Of a stretch of DNA of 64,000 nt, positions 26,448-35,511 are shown piece after piece. The notes beneath the pieces are model-generated. The model made no database searches, had not been told where the DNA came from, and worked only from the letters and a program-made list of their open reading frames with translations. Origin of the DNA: Nitrospirillum amazonense (lineage in GTDB: Bacteria > Pseudomonadota > Alphaproteobacteria > Azospirillales > Azospirillaceae); NCBI RefSeq assembly GCF_007828045.1, contig NZ_VITN01000010.1, positions 1 through 64,000 of the forward strand. The letters are read 5' to 3'. The position numbers and the translations under genes are program-made. Within the stretch, counting starts at the first letter, position 1, and each line of letters opens with the position of its first letter.

Positions 26448-27490
26448 TGAGGCGCTTATCGGGGCTGGTGATTGCTCTGATGGTCGCTGTTGCGGGCGGG
26501 GCCGCCTTCGGCCAGACCGCCCCGGTGGACCCGGCCCGCGTTCCGCCCGATACGCTGTCGCCCGCCTGGCAGCGGATGTGGCCGACCGTGACGGGGTTCA
26601 AGGCGGCGGAGGCGCCGCAGCCCGCCCTTAATGACCTCGCGGCATGGAAGCAGCAGCAAGATGCGGTTGACGAGCAGATGCAAAAGATGGCGTCCGGCGT
26701 CACCGCGGCCTATGGGGTGACGGTGGAGGCCAGCCTAATAGGCGGTGTGCCCACCCTGACCATCACGCCCAAGGACTGGGTGGACGACGGGCGTCTGCTG
26801 ATCTATGTCCATGGCGGCGGCTTCACCAGCCTTTCGGCCCGCTCGACCCTGTTCTCCTCGGGCCTCATGGCGAACCGCAGCCGGATGCGGGTCATTTCCG
26901 TCGACTATACCCTGGCGCCGCAGCAGCGCTGGCAAGGGACAACCGACCAGGTGGCGGCGGTGTATCGCGCTCTGCTGACCCAGGGGCGGTTGCCGCAGGG
27001 GATCGGCATCTTCGGAGACTCCGCTGGGGGCTCCATCGTGGCGGGAACCGTTCTGAAGCTGCGCGACGCGGGCACCCCCCTGCCGGGGGCCGTCTTGCTC
27101 TGGTCGCCGTGGTCGGACGTTACCGCTACGGGTGATACCTACCGTACCCTGGCCAGCTTCGATCCGGCGTTGAGCATGGACCGCCTGGCTTTGAGTGCGG
27201 CGGCCTACGCCGATCCCGCCGATCAGAAGAACCCGTACGTCTCACCTGTCTACGGAGACTACGCCCGGGGCTTTCCCCCGACGCTGATCCAGGGCGGTAC
27301 CCGCGAAATCTTCCTCAGCAACATGGTGCGCCACTACCAGGCCATGGTGGCCGGGGGCGTGGACACCACGTTGGACCTCTACGAAGGCATGATCCACGTC
27401 TTCCAGCCCATGGCACCCGGCGCGCCGGAGAATGTGGCCGCCATGAAGCGCGTGGTGAATTTTTGGAACCGGCATCTCAGATCCCGCTGA
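26447..27490 (+). CDS. Secreted HSL-family alpha/beta hydrolase (esterase)
   Basis: A 347-residue exported esterase with a signal peptide ending GGAAFGQ. The hormone-sensitive-lipase family oxyanion motif HGGG is at YVHGGGFTSL, the nucleophile is in GDSAGG, and the His is near EGMIHVFQPM. The start is the ATG at 26447, which shares a base with the GH78 stop and has GGGAGG upstream; a GTG three bases earlier is less likely. It is the last gene of the receptor-glycosidase operon and may remove acyl groups from the glycoside. Confidence 0.87.
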   Translation: MRRLSGLVIALMVAVAGGAAFGQTAPVDPARVPPDTLSPAWQRMWPTVTGFKAAEAPQPALNDLAAWKQQQDAVDEQMQKMASGVTAAYGVTVEASLIGGVPTLTITPKDWVDDGRLLIYVHGGGFTSLSARSTLFSSGLMANRSRMRVISVDYTLAPQQRWQGTTDQVAAVYRALLTQGRLPQGIGIFGDSAGGSIVAGTVLKLRDAGTPLPGAVLLWSPWSDVTATGDTYRTLASFDPALSMDRLALSAAAYADPADQKNPYVSPVYGDYARGFPPTLIQGGTREIFLSNMVRHYQAMVAGGVDTTLDLYEGMIHVFQPMAPGAPENVAAMKRVVNFWNRHLRSR

Positions 27491-27529
27491 TGCCGTTGAC
27501 GGAGTTGCGCCAGGGGGCCGGTTTCACGG

Positions 27530-27562
27530 TATAATCGACCGGAAACGTCCGAATTCCGGTCG
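27530..27562 (+). promoter_or_regulatory. TATAAT box with an overlapping 9-bp-arm operator
   Basis: A TATAAT -10 box (27530-27535) is followed directly by CGACCGGAA (27536-27544) and its exact inverted copy TTCCGGTCG (27554-27562), spacer nine bases. It lies 38 bases before the TetR gene, an arrangement typical of autorepression. A clear -35 box is not seen; TTGCGC at 27505 with a 19-base spacer is the best candidate. Confidence 0.6.
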
Positions 27563-27599
27563 TGCCCCCCCATCCCAATAGCGATCGAGATAGGCTGCA

Positions 27600-28265
27600 A
27601 TGTCCGACACCTTGGATACCATGACGACGACGCCAGCCCCTCGCCAGCGGACGGGGGCTGGCCGACCGACGCAGGCTCAGGTCCGTGCCATCGACGCGGC
27701 CATCCTGGAGGCGGCGACGGGCATTTTCCTGACCGCCGGCTATAGCGGCGCTTCGATGGAGGCGGTGGCAGAAACGGCCCGGGTTTCCAAGGGAACGCTT
27801 TATGCGCGCTATCCTTCCAAGGCGGATCTGTTCAAGGCCGTCTGCTCTTCCCGGGTGGAGGTGTGGTCGATGCGTTTCACGCCCGAGCCGGCGCCGGGCA
27901 GCGGACTGGCGCCGCGTCTTGAGCATTTCGCCCGCACCATCGTGCGCAGCATGTCCGATCCCGAGGTCATGGCCTTTGAGGGGCTGCTGCATACCGAGGG
28001 GCGAAAGTTCCCTGAGGTGGCCAAGCTTTTCTTCGACACCACGTTCGAGGTCAGCCTGGCGCACGTCATCTCCATTCTGACGGCTGCGTCCATTCAGGAC
28101 GGTGTGCCGGTTCGCGATGCGCGCAATGCGGCCGTCGCGTTTATGGGGCTCTTCACGGGCTGGTGGATGCGTATCCGGTGGTGTGGGCCGATTTCGGACG
28201 ACGAGGTCGAGACAACCATACGCAGCTTCGTCGCCATCTTTCTCCAAGGTCGCCTGGCTTGGTGA
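27600..28265 (+). CDS. TetR family regulator
   Basis: A 221-residue DNA-binding repressor. The N-terminal helix-turn-helix is GYSGASMEAVAETARVSKGTLYARYPSKADLF; the C-terminal ligand domain is of the TetR_C type found with AcrR-like proteins. The palindrome at 27536-27562 in its own leader suggests autoregulation. It lies between the glycosidase operon and the IclR gene, so it may control the rhamnoside genes. The ligand is unknown. Confidence 0.88.
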   Translation: MSDTLDTMTTTPAPRQRTGAGRPTQAQVRAIDAAILEAATGIFLTAGYSGASMEAVAETARVSKGTLYARYPSKADLFKAVCSSRVEVWSMRFTPEPAPGSGLAPRLEHFARTIVRSMSDPEVMAFEGLLHTEGRKFPEVAKLFFDTTFEVSLAHVISILTAASIQDGVPVRDARNAAVAFMGLFTGWWMRIRWCGPISDDEVETTIRSFVAIFLQGRLAW

Positions 28266-28320
28266 CGTCGGCGGCTGCGGGTGGCGTGGCGTCAATTTGT
28301 AAGGGCAGGAGTAGTCGGTT

Positions 28321-29139
28321 TTGAAAAAGGCGGACCAGGTGGAAATGGACGAGGAGGGGAAAAGCACGGCCCAACCCTCGGGCAGCCAGACCTTGTTGCG
28401 GGGGCTGGACGTGATCGACGCCGTGGCCGATGGCGTCACCACTTTTCCCGCCTTGTCCGAACGTCTCGGCCTGACCAAGTCCACGGCCCATCGGCTGGCG
28501 TCCGCCCTGGTGGAGCGCGGATATCTCACCTTCGTGGCGCGGGAGGGGTACGCCCTGGGACCCAAGTTGCTGGAACTGGGCTGGTCCGCGCATCAGCAGA
28601 TGCACCTGCCCAGTGTGGCCCGCCCGCATATAGAGCGGCTTGCGGCGGAAACCGAGGATACGGTGCATCTGGGCATCCTGGACGGGACCCAGGCGTTGTA
28701 TCTGGACAAGGTGCCCGGGCGCCGCCGCGTGGTCATCGGTTCACGGGTGGGCGAACGTCACCCCATCATCTCCACCGGCCTGGGCAAGGCCCTGGTGTTG
28801 GACCATGACGAGGCGGCTTGGCGGGGGTTCTATGAGGTGCGCGGCTATACCACTGGCATGGCCGTGTGGCTGGAGCGCATGCGCATCTACAGCGCCAAGG
28901 GCTATGCCTTCGACCTGGAAGAGAACGAAGACCAGATCCGGTGTGTCGCCGCGCCCATAAGGGGGGCCAGCGGTGAGATTGTGGCCGCCCTCAGCGTCTC
29001 CAGCGCCGCCCAGTACATGGCGGACGAGCGCATGGAGGCCTTGGCCGAGCAGGTCCGCACAGCGGCTGAGGACATCAGCAAGGACTTGGGCTGGACGGAG
29101 CGTGCCGGCCGCCGGCGCCCGCGTAGGGGGCGGCTCTGA
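28321..29139 (+). CDS. IclR family regulator, probable regulator of L-rhamnose catabolism
   Basis: About 270 residues. The winged helix-turn-helix (LSERLGLTKSTAHRLASALVERGYL) is followed by the IclR effector-binding GAF-like domain (LGILDGTQALYLDKVPGRR; STGLGKALV; CVAAPIRGASGEIVAALSVS). The start is uncertain: TTG at 28321, GTG at 28339 and ATG at 28345 are all in frame and none has an ideal ribosome binding site. IclR proteins often control sugar-acid dehydratase pathways, and the gene lies at the end of the rhamnose locus; the GAAC/TTCC site at 10824-10835 is a candidate target. Confidence 0.87.
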   Translation: MKKADQVEMDEEGKSTAQPSGSQTLLRGLDVIDAVADGVTTFPALSERLGLTKSTAHRLASALVERGYLTFVAREGYALGPKLLELGWSAHQQMHLPSVARPHIERLAAETEDTVHLGILDGTQALYLDKVPGRRRVVIGSRVGERHPIISTGLGKALVLDHDEAAWRGFYEVRGYTTGMAVWLERMRIYSAKGYAFDLEENEDQIRCVAAPIRGASGEIVAALSVSSAAQYMADERMEALAEQVRTAAEDISKDLGWTERAGRRRPRRGRL

Positions 29140-29251
29140 GCCGAATTCCCTCTTAGGCTACATCGTTGCGCTCCCGGGGGGGGCCAGGCGGTCCTGGACC
29201 GGCAGGTGCGGGGTATGTTCGCCCGGCCCTGACGGCAACCGGCGAGGTTGG

Positions 29252-30481
29252 CTAGCCAGAGGCTCCCGCCGGCACTTGGTTCAGCGCCGCGCTGATGGCG
29301 TTGTCGGTCAAGGGACAATGGGTGCCTGAAGGGCCGTACATGGCGGCGACACAGCGGTTACAGGCGGTGCAGCCGCTGCGATGGGCGGGGTTCTCGCGAA
29401 AACGCCGCACCAGCTCCGGGTCGTGGATCAGGGCTCGGGCGATGACCACGGTGTCGAACCCTTCCCTCAGCACCTTGTCGGCAGCGGACAGGGACAGCAC
29501 GCCACCCAGATAGCCCAGGTGGCAAGACACAGCAGCCCGCACCCGCCGCGCAGCCTCAAGGAAATATAGCTCGGAGAAGCGCAGTGACTTGGGCGTCGCC
29601 ATCTTGAGCAGTTGGAACTGCAGGCGGGTTGCCAGGCTGGGCTTGCCGGCCAGGAAGTCGTCATAGGGCAGGGGGCTGGAAAAGATCACCCAGGGGGATT
29701 CGATGTTGCGGCCGCCCGACAGCACCAGCATGTCGACGCCGGCCAGCTCCAGCACCTGGGCGGTGACGATGGCGTCATCCACCGTGGCCCCGCCCTTGGC
29801 CCCGTCGTAGAGGTTGATCTTGGCCAATACGGCCAGCTTGTGACCCACGGCCGCCTTGACCGCGGCCAGCACCTCCGCCGGGAAACGGGCACGGCCGGCG
29901 GCGGAACCGCCATAGGCGTCACGCCGCTTGTTGGACAAGGGGGAGATGAACTGGTTCAGCAGGTAGCCGTGGCCCATGTGCAGCTCCACGGCGTCGAAAC
30001 CGGCTTCGGCGGCCAGTTGGGCGGCCCGCACGAATTCTCCCCGCACCTGTTCCATGTCGCCCCGGGTCATGGCGTGCTGGAAAGGGCGCCCCAGCATCAG
30101 GCCGATCTTGTCCAGGCCACCACTGGCCGACATGGCCCGCCGGGTGGTCAGTTCCTTATGTTGGGCGAAACTGCCCCCGTGGGTGATCTGGGCGGATGCC
30201 TTTCCGCCCTGGGCGTGGATGGCGTCGGTGATGGCGCGGTAGTGGCTGACCGTGGCTGCGTTCATGACGCCCTGGTCAGTGAAGGTCCGGCCATCGGGCG
30301 AAACGGCGATATAGGCGAGCGTGGTCAGGCCCACGCCCCCCGCGGCCAGACGCTCATGGAATTGCAGCAAGGACTGCGTCGGTACGCAGCCCTTGGTCAT
30401 CATCTCGTTGGCGCCGGATCGGATGAAACGGTTGGGCAGCGTGAGGGGCCCGACCTTGAGGGATGCGAAGGCGTTTGCCAT
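29252..30481 (-). CDS. NADH:flavin oxidoreductase (Old Yellow Enzyme family)
   Basis: A 409-residue FMN enzyme with a TIM barrel: LTLPNRFIRSGANEMMT at the N-terminus, QITHGG, HMGHGYLLNQFISPLSNKR as the substrate-binding and catalytic segment, and FDTVVIARALIHDPELV near the FMN phosphate. The C-terminal SGCTACNRCVAAMYG has three cysteines like the [4Fe-4S] motif of 2,4-dienoyl-CoA reductase relatives, but the downstream FAD domain is absent. It could reduce a conjugated double bond of a steroid or CoA intermediate. The start at 30481 lacks a strong ribosome binding site; in-frame Met codons upstream exist. Confidence 0.85.
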   Translation of the reverse strand: MANAFASLKVGPLTLPNRFIRSGANEMMTKGCVPTQSLLQFHERLAAGGVGLTTLAYIAVSPDGRTFTDQGVMNAATVSHYRAITDAIHAQGGKASAQITHGGSFAQHKELTTRRAMSASGGLDKIGLMLGRPFQHAMTRGDMEQVRGEFVRAAQLAAEAGFDAVELHMGHGYLLNQFISPLSNKRRDAYGGSAAGRARFPAEVLAAVKAAVGHKLAVLAKINLYDGAKGGATVDDAIVTAQVLELAGVDMLVLSGGRNIESPWVIFSSPLPYDDFLAGKPSLATRLQFQLLKMATPKSLRFSELYFLEAARRVRAAVSCHLGYLGGVLSLSAADKVLREGFDTVVIARALIHDPELVRRFRENPAHRSGCTACNRCVAAMYGPSGTHCPLTDNAISAALNQVPAGASG

Positions 30482-30584
30482 GGCTGTGTCCGCCTGACCG
30501 GTGTGAGGACGAAGGGCAACGGCCATCCGCATCCCGTGGAAGCGCCAGCGGGAAAGGGGGCCGTTGCCTGCGACGGTCGCCGTG

Positions 30585-30983
30585 TTAGCCGGCCGGTTGC
30601 AGCATCTGCACAACCTCGATCAGGTGCCCCTCGACATCGGTGACGAAGGCGACGCGCACGCCATGGGCGGGCATGTCGCGGGCGGCCTGGACTTCGGTCC
30701 CGCCGGCCGCGACGGCGCGCCGGGCGAAGGCGTCCACATCGTCGGTGATGAAGCCGAGGATGACCTCGTCCTTGGACGGGCGGGGGGCATCGACGAACTT
30801 CAACAGGACGAAGGTGGCGGCGCCCTCGTGGCTGGGCTTGAACAGGATTTCCTGGATTTTGCGGCCGGCGATTTCATCGTCCACGCGGGCCAGCTCTTCC
30901 ATGCCGCTGACCGCCTTGTAGAAGGCGGCGGTGGCTTCAAGGTCCCAAACCAGCAGCTTGGTGAAGCCGAATTGGTTGTACAT
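30585..30983 (-). CDS. VOC (glyoxalase/bleomycin resistance) family protein
   Basis: A 132-residue single vicinal-oxygen-chelate module (FTKLLVWDLEATAAFYKAVSGM; GVRVAFVTDVEGHLIEVVQ). Candidate metal ligands include the C-terminal Glu in HLIEVV. The family includes isomerases, epimerases and dioxygenases, so no reaction can be assigned. It lies upstream of the flavin oxidoreductase gene on the same strand, and its promoter carries the TAAGT/ACTTA palindrome also found before the gene at 59129, suggesting a role tied to steroid use. Confidence 0.83.
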   Translation of the reverse strand: MYNQFGFTKLLVWDLEATAAFYKAVSGMEELARVDDEIAGRKIQEILFKPSHEGAATFVLLKFVDAPRPSKDEVILGFITDDVDAFARRAVAAGGTEVQAARDMPAHGVRVAFVTDVEGHLIEVVQMLQPAG

Positions 30984-31038
30984 AAGATCCTCCCTTGGCT
31001 TTTTGGACGCGATCGAAGGCGACGGCGTTTGGCTATGA

Positions 31039-31052
31039 TAAGTGAATACTTA
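31039..31052. promoter_or_regulatory. Palindrome TAAGT-GAAT-ACTTA before the VOC gene
   Basis: A perfect inverted repeat with five-base arms, 56 bases upstream of the VOC gene start, in the 113-base gap that separates it from the long CoA-degradation operon. The same arms recur at 58919-58936 with an eight-base spacer. It is probably a TetR-type operator; the TetR gene at 60598 is a candidate binder. Confidence 0.5.
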
Positions 31053-31096
31053 CTTCTATATAAGGCCTGGACCGGCCCGGGACCTGGGTCTCTTTC

Positions 31097-32662
31097 CTAA
31101 GAGGCGGGGGGCTTCAGGTCTTTGCGCATGACCTTCCCGGCCGCATTCTTGGGGAGGCTGGTTAGGAACACGACGCTCCGCGGCACCTTGTAATTGGCCA
31201 TGTTGGCCTTGGACCAGGCGACGATCTCGTCGGCTTCGGCCTGTTCTCCCGGGCGCAGTACCAGGAAGGCGCGGCCCACTTCGCCCAGGCGTTCATCCGG
31301 CACGCCGATCACGGCGGCCATCTCCACCTTGGGGTGTGCGCAGAGCAGCTTCTCGATCTCCGCCGGATAGCAGTTGAAGCCCCCGGTGATGTACATGTCC
31401 TTCTTGCGGTCGGTGATGCGCAGATAGCCGTCGGCGTCCAACGTGCCGATGTCACCGGTGTGCAGCCAGCCCTTGGTGTCGATTGCCTCCGCCGTGGCGG
31501 CGGGGTCGTCCAGATAGCCCTGCATGACGCCGAAGCCACGCACCAGAATTTCCCCGGTTTCTCCAGGAGACAGGGGCCGCCCCTGGTCGTCGGCGCAAAC
31601 CACCTCCAGCCCATCCAGCGCCCGGCCACAGGTGGTGGCGATGCGGTCCACGCTGTCGCCCGCGCGGCACATGGCGATGGCGCCGCACTCGGTCATGCCA
31701 TACCCCGTCACCACCCGCTGGAACCCCAGCTCCGTCTGCATCCGCGCGACGAGGATGGGGGGGACAGTGGCGGCTCCGGTGACGGCGACGCGCAACGACG
31801 TCCGGTCGGTGCCCAGCCTGTGCTGCTCGGCCAGCAGGGATTGGAAGATGGTGGGGGGGCCGGGCAGGAAGCTGACGCCTTCCTCACGGATCAGGCGCGC
31901 GACTTCCACCATGTCGAACTGGGCCAGCGGCAGGCTGGTCGCCCCCATCATCAGGGCCGCCAGCCAGCCGGCCTTGTAGCCGAAGGTGTGAAAGAACGGA
32001 TTGATGATCAGCATCCGGTCGTCCACCCGCAGGTCGACGGCATCGGACCAGGCTTGGAACAGCCTGATGGTCTGAAGGTGGCCGCTCACCACCCCCTTGG
32101 GCGCGCCGGTGGTGCCCGAGGTAAAGAGGATGTCGGATGGATCCTGGCCGGTCACCCGTGCCATGGCCTCATCGACGGCCGGGTCATCCGGTCCCGGTCC
32201 GCGCTCCAGGAAGGCCTCCCATCCCCCCGGCCCGTTGCCGTCCAAGGTCACGATGCCCTGAAGGGCGGGCAGGGTCTCGCCAGCCAGCAGGGCCGGGTAG
32301 TCCACGCCCAGGAAGTGACCCACCGTCACCAGCAAGCGGGCCCGGGAACGGTGCAGGATGTCGGCGGCCTCCCGCCCCTTCAACCGGGTGTTCAGGGGGG
32401 TGAGGATGGCGCCGGCGGCCTGGGCGCTCAGGGCGGCCACGATCCATTCGATCCGATTGGGTGCCCACAGGGCGACCACGTCCCCTTTATGGATTCCCCA
32501 CGCCAGATAGGCGGCTGCGGCCCGGCGTACCTGGTTGTAAAGGCCGGCGAAGGTCCAGGTGCGTCCGCCGTCGATCAGGGCTGCCTTGTCCGGCCAAAGG
32601 CGTGCGGCGCGGGCGGCGATCGCGGGCAGGGTCTCCGGCAGCGCCGGGGTGGCAAGGGTCAT
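31097..32662 (-). CDS. fadD3: FadD3-like acyl-CoA synthetase (HIP-CoA ligase)
   Basis: A 521-residue AMP-forming ligase that would activate HIP (the C/D-ring propionate left after A/B-ring cleavage) to its CoA thioester. The P-loop-like motif FTSGTTGAPKGVVSGH, the YGMTE region (VTGYGMTECGAIAMCR), GWLHTGDIG and the C-terminal lysine segment (KNAAGKVMRKDL) are present. The overall sequence resembles FadD3 of the mycobacterial KstR2 regulon, and every other gene of that pathway is upstream in the same run. Its start overlaps the stop of the FadE30-like gene by four bases. Confidence 0.85.
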   Translation of the reverse strand: MTLATPALPETLPAIAARAARLWPDKAALIDGGRTWTFAGLYNQVRRAAAAYLAWGIHKGDVVALWAPNRIEWIVAALSAQAAGAILTPLNTRLKGREAADILHRSRARLLVTVGHFLGVDYPALLAGETLPALQGIVTLDGNGPGGWEAFLERGPGPDDPAVDEAMARVTGQDPSDILFTSGTTGAPKGVVSGHLQTIRLFQAWSDAVDLRVDDRMLIINPFFHTFGYKAGWLAALMMGATSLPLAQFDMVEVARLIREEGVSFLPGPPTIFQSLLAEQHRLGTDRTSLRVAVTGAATVPPILVARMQTELGFQRVVTGYGMTECGAIAMCRAGDSVDRIATTCGRALDGLEVVCADDQGRPLSPGETGEILVRGFGVMQGYLDDPAATAEAIDTKGWLHTGDIGTLDADGYLRITDRKKDMYITGGFNCYPAEIEKLLCAHPKVEMAAVIGVPDERLGEVGRAFLVLRPGEQAEADEIVAWSKANMANYKVPRSVVFLTSLPKNAAGKVMRKDLKPPAS

Positions 32663-33825
32663 GGCCCGCGCGCCTCCCGTGGCAGGCCCAGGGCGCGTTC
32701 GGCGATGATGTTGCGCTGGATCTGGTTGGTGCCGGCATAGATGGTGTCGGCCCGTGACATGAGGAACATGGTGGTCAGCGGCGGGAAGCGTTCCGCCGTT
32801 TCACCGATCTCCGCCGCCGGGCCGGCGACATCCATGACCAATTCGCCCAAATTGCGGTGCCAAGTGGACCAGTAGAGCTTGTAGGTATAGCCCTCCGGGC
32901 TCAACTGGCCGGACTCGGCGTTGGCCAGCAGGCGCAGGGCATTGAACCGCATGATGCGCAGGCCGATCTGCGCCTGGGCCAGGCGTTGCCGGATCAGTGG
33001 ATCGGCGGCCTTGCCGTTCTCCTTCGCCAATTCGATCAGGGCGTCCAGTTCATTGCGGAATTGCATCTGCTGGGCCAGCGTGGACACCCCCCGCTCGAAC
33101 CCCAGCAGGCCCATGGCCACCCGCCAACCGTCGCCTTCCGCGCCCACCAGGTCGCGGACCTCGGCTAACGCGCCATCGAAGAATACCTCGCTGAATTCCG
33201 ACTCCCCCGTCATCTGACGGATGGGGCGCACGGTGACGCCCGGCTGATGCATATTTACCAGCAGGAAGGAGAGGCCCTTGTTGCCGACTGACCCGGGCTC
33301 TGTCCGGCACAGCACGAAGCACCAGTCGGCGATCTGGCCCATGGAGGTCCAAATCTTCTGGCCATCGATGATGTAGCGCTCGCCATCCCGCCGGGCCTTG
33401 GTGCGCACATTGGCCAGGTCCGACCCCGCATTGGGTTCGGAATAGCCTTGACACCAGATGGCGCGGCCGGCGGCGATGTCGGGCAGGAAGCGGTTCTTCT
33501 GGTCCGGGGTGCCAAAGGCCAGCAGGGTGGGGCCCGCCAGTTCCACGCCGATATGGCCGATGCGGGCGGGTGCCCGGGCGCGGGCATACTCTTCGGCGAA
33601 CACGACCTGCTGGGCGATGCTGGCGTCACGACCACCGTAGGCGGCGGGCCAGCCGACGCAGCTCCAGCCCGCAGCACCCAGGCACTGTTCCCAATCACGC
33701 CGCCGTTCGATCAGGTCGACATGGTTGTTCAGCCCACGGATGTCGCGGAACGGGCCGGCCAGTTGGCTTTCCAGCCAGATCGCGGCCTCGGCACGGAAGC
33801 GCTCAAGTTCGGGGGTGTCGTCCAT
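32659..33825 (-). CDS. fadE30: Acyl-CoA dehydrogenase, FadE30-like
   Basis: A 388-residue FAD enzyme probably dehydrogenating the propionyl side chain of HIP-CoA, the first beta-oxidation step of C/D-ring breakdown. The motifs WCQGYSEPNAGSDLAN (substrate/FAD loop), IDGQKIWTSMGQ and the C-terminal YAGTNQIQRNIIAERALGLPRE are typical of this branch. The start at 33825 (MDDTPELERF) lies 8 bases after the thiolase stop. It is followed directly by fadD3. Confidence 0.85.
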   Translation of the reverse strand: MDDTPELERFRAEAAIWLESQLAGPFRDIRGLNNHVDLIERRRDWEQCLGAAGWSCVGWPAAYGGRDASIAQQVVFAEEYARARAPARIGHIGVELAGPTLLAFGTPDQKNRFLPDIAAGRAIWCQGYSEPNAGSDLANVRTKARRDGERYIIDGQKIWTSMGQIADWCFVLCRTEPGSVGNKGLSFLLVNMHQPGVTVRPIRQMTGESEFSEVFFDGALAEVRDLVGAEGDGWRVAMGLLGFERGVSTLAQQMQFRNELDALIELAKENGKAADPLIRQRLAQAQIGLRIMRFNALRLLANAESGQLSPEGYTYKLYWSTWHRNLGELVMDVAGPAAEIGETAERFPPLTTMFLMSRADTIYAGTNQIQRNIIAERALGLPREARGP

Positions 33826-33833
33826 GGGCTGTC

Positions 33834-35036
33834 TCAGAAGATTTCGAACAGGCCGGCGGCACCCATGCCGCCACCGATGCACATGGTGACCACACCGTAC
33901 TTCTCCCGCCGGCGGTGGCCTTCGACCAGCAAGTGACCGGCAAGGCGCGCGCCCGTCATGCCGAAGGGATGCCCCACGGCAATGGCGCCGCCATCCACAT
34001 TCAGGCGGTCGTTGTCGATGCCCAGCCGATCGCGGCAATACAGCGCCTGGGAGGCAAAGGCCTCGTTCAGCTCCCACAGGCCGATGTCGGCCATGGTGCG
34101 TCCCGTCCGCTCCAGCAGCTTGGGCACCGCAAACACCGGGCCGACGCCCATTTCCTCCGGGGCGCAACCGGCGACCGCGACACCGCGGTAGGCACCCAGC
34201 GGTTCCAGGCCCAGGCGTTCGGCCAGCTTGGCCTCCATGAGCAACACGGCGGCCGCCCCGTCCGACAGCTGAGAGGCGTTGCCGGCCGTGATATGGCGGC
34301 CCTCCTTCACCAGCGCGCCGTCCTTGTAGACCGGGGCCAGCTTGGTCAGACCGTCCAGGGTCGTATCCGCCCGCGGGCCTTCATCAGCGCCCAGCGTCAC
34401 TTCCTGGTAGGAGGTCTCGCCCGTTTCCTTGTCGACGACGGCTTTGCGGGTGGGCAGGGGGGCCAGTTCCGCCGCGAAGCGGCCGGCCGCCTGGGCCGCC
34501 ACCGTACGCTGATGGCTCTGCAGGCTGAATTCGTCCTGCGCCTCCCGACTCACGCCATAGCGTTCGGCGACGATTTCCGCCGTCTCGATCATGGGAATCC
34601 ACATGTGCGGCATATGAGCCAGCACCGACTGAGAACGGGTGCGGTAGGTGCTCTTGTGCTTGGTTTGGGTCAGACTGATGCTCTCGACGCCGCCCGCCAC
34701 GACGACGTCCATGCCGTCGACCATGATCTGCTTGGCGGCGGTGGCGATGGCCATCAGGCCGGAGCCGCACTGCCGGTCCAGGCTCATGCCCGCCACGCTC
34801 TGCGGCAGGCCGGCCGAAGCCACGGTCAGGCGCCCGATGTTATAGCTCTGGTTGCCCTGCTGTGAGGCGCAGCCCAGGATCAGATCCTCCACCAAGGCGG
34901 GGTCGATACCGGCGCGGCGAACGACCTCCGCCACGACATGGCCGGACAGGGCGGCCGCGTCGGTGTCGTTGTAGGCGCCCCGGTAGGCCTTCCCGATGGG
35001 GGTGCGGGCGATGGAGACGATGACGGCTTCACGCAT
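33834..35036 (-). CDS. Thiolase (acetyl-CoA C-acyltransferase)
   Basis: A 400-residue thiolase with the acylation cysteine in [35 protein letters not shown] and the second cysteine in [14 protein letters not shown]. It would carry out one of the thiolytic steps of steroid ring or side-chain beta-oxidation. Two thiolases occur in the run; this is the one less like FadA6. The exact substrate is not determined. Confidence 0.9.
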   Translation of the reverse strand: MREAVIVSIARTPIGKAYRGAYNDTDAAALSGHVVAEVVRRAGIDPALVEDLILGCASQQGNQSYNIGRLTVASAGLPQSVAGMSLDRQCGSGLMAIATAAKQIMVDGMDVVVAGGVESISLTQTKHKSTYRTRSQSVLAHMPHMWIPMIETAEIVAERYGVSREAQDEFSLQSHQRTVAAQAAGRFAAELAPLPTRKAVVDKETGETSYQEVTLGADEGPRADTTLDGLTKLAPVYKDGALVKEGRHITAGNASQLSDGAAAVLLMEAKLAERLGLEPLGAYRGVAVAGCAPEEMGVGPVFAVPKLLERTGRTMADIGLWELNEAFASQALYCRDRLGIDNDRLNVDGGAIAVGHPFGMTGARLAGHLLVEGHRRREKYGVVTMCIGGGMGAAGLFEIF

Positions 35037-35048
35037 GGTAGGGAACCC

Positions 35049-35507
35049 TCAGGGGAAGTAGCGGGAGATGGTGTCGGCGACGCAGGCGGGCTTTTCCTGC
35101 CCGTCAATCTCGACGGTCATGCGCACGACGGACTGGATGGCGCCGCCTTTGACCTCTTTCACCGCCAGGATCTGGCCTTGGCCCCGCAGGCGGGAGCCCA
35201 TCCGGACGGGAGCGATGAAGCGCACCTGATCCAGCCCCACGTTGACGCCGGAAGCGAAGGACTGGATGCGCAGCAACTGCGGCAGGAACAGGTTGACCAG
35301 GCTGAGTGTCAGGTAGCCGTGGGCGATGGTGGTGCCGAAGGGGCCCTCCTTGGCCCGCACGGGATCGACATGGATCCACTGATGGTCGCCCGTGACCTGG
35401 GCGAAGCCGTCGATCCGGTCCTGGTCCACGACCAGCCATTCGGTGGTGCCGAGGTCCTGGCCCACCTGGTTCAGCAGATCGTGCGGCGTGTCCACGGTGA
35501 TCGCCAT
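35049..35507 (-). CDS. MaoC-like (R)-hydratase
   Basis: A 152-residue single hot-dog domain. The catalytic pair lies in DRIDGFAQVTGDHQWIHVDPVRA (Asp and His of the hydratase motif), followed by FGTTIAHGYLTLSL. MaoC enzymes hydrate enoyl-CoA; in steroid clusters they act on side-chain or ring intermediates. It sits 12 bases before the thiolase and 4 after an SDR, so a hydratase-dehydrogenase-thiolase sequence is plausible. Confidence 0.88.
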   Translation of the reverse strand: MAITVDTPHDLLNQVGQDLGTTEWLVVDQDRIDGFAQVTGDHQWIHVDPVRAKEGPFGTTIAHGYLTLSLVNLFLPQLLRIQSFASGVNVGLDQVRFIAPVRMGSRLRGQGQILAVKEVKGGAIQSVVRMTVEIDGQEKPACVADTISRYFP

Positions 35508-35511
35508 GGGC

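Noticed and set aside
28166-28172. An ATGCGTA match inside the TetR gene at 27600
   Set aside because: It is within a coding region of the rhamnose half and has no inverted partner; a single seven-base match is expected by chance.
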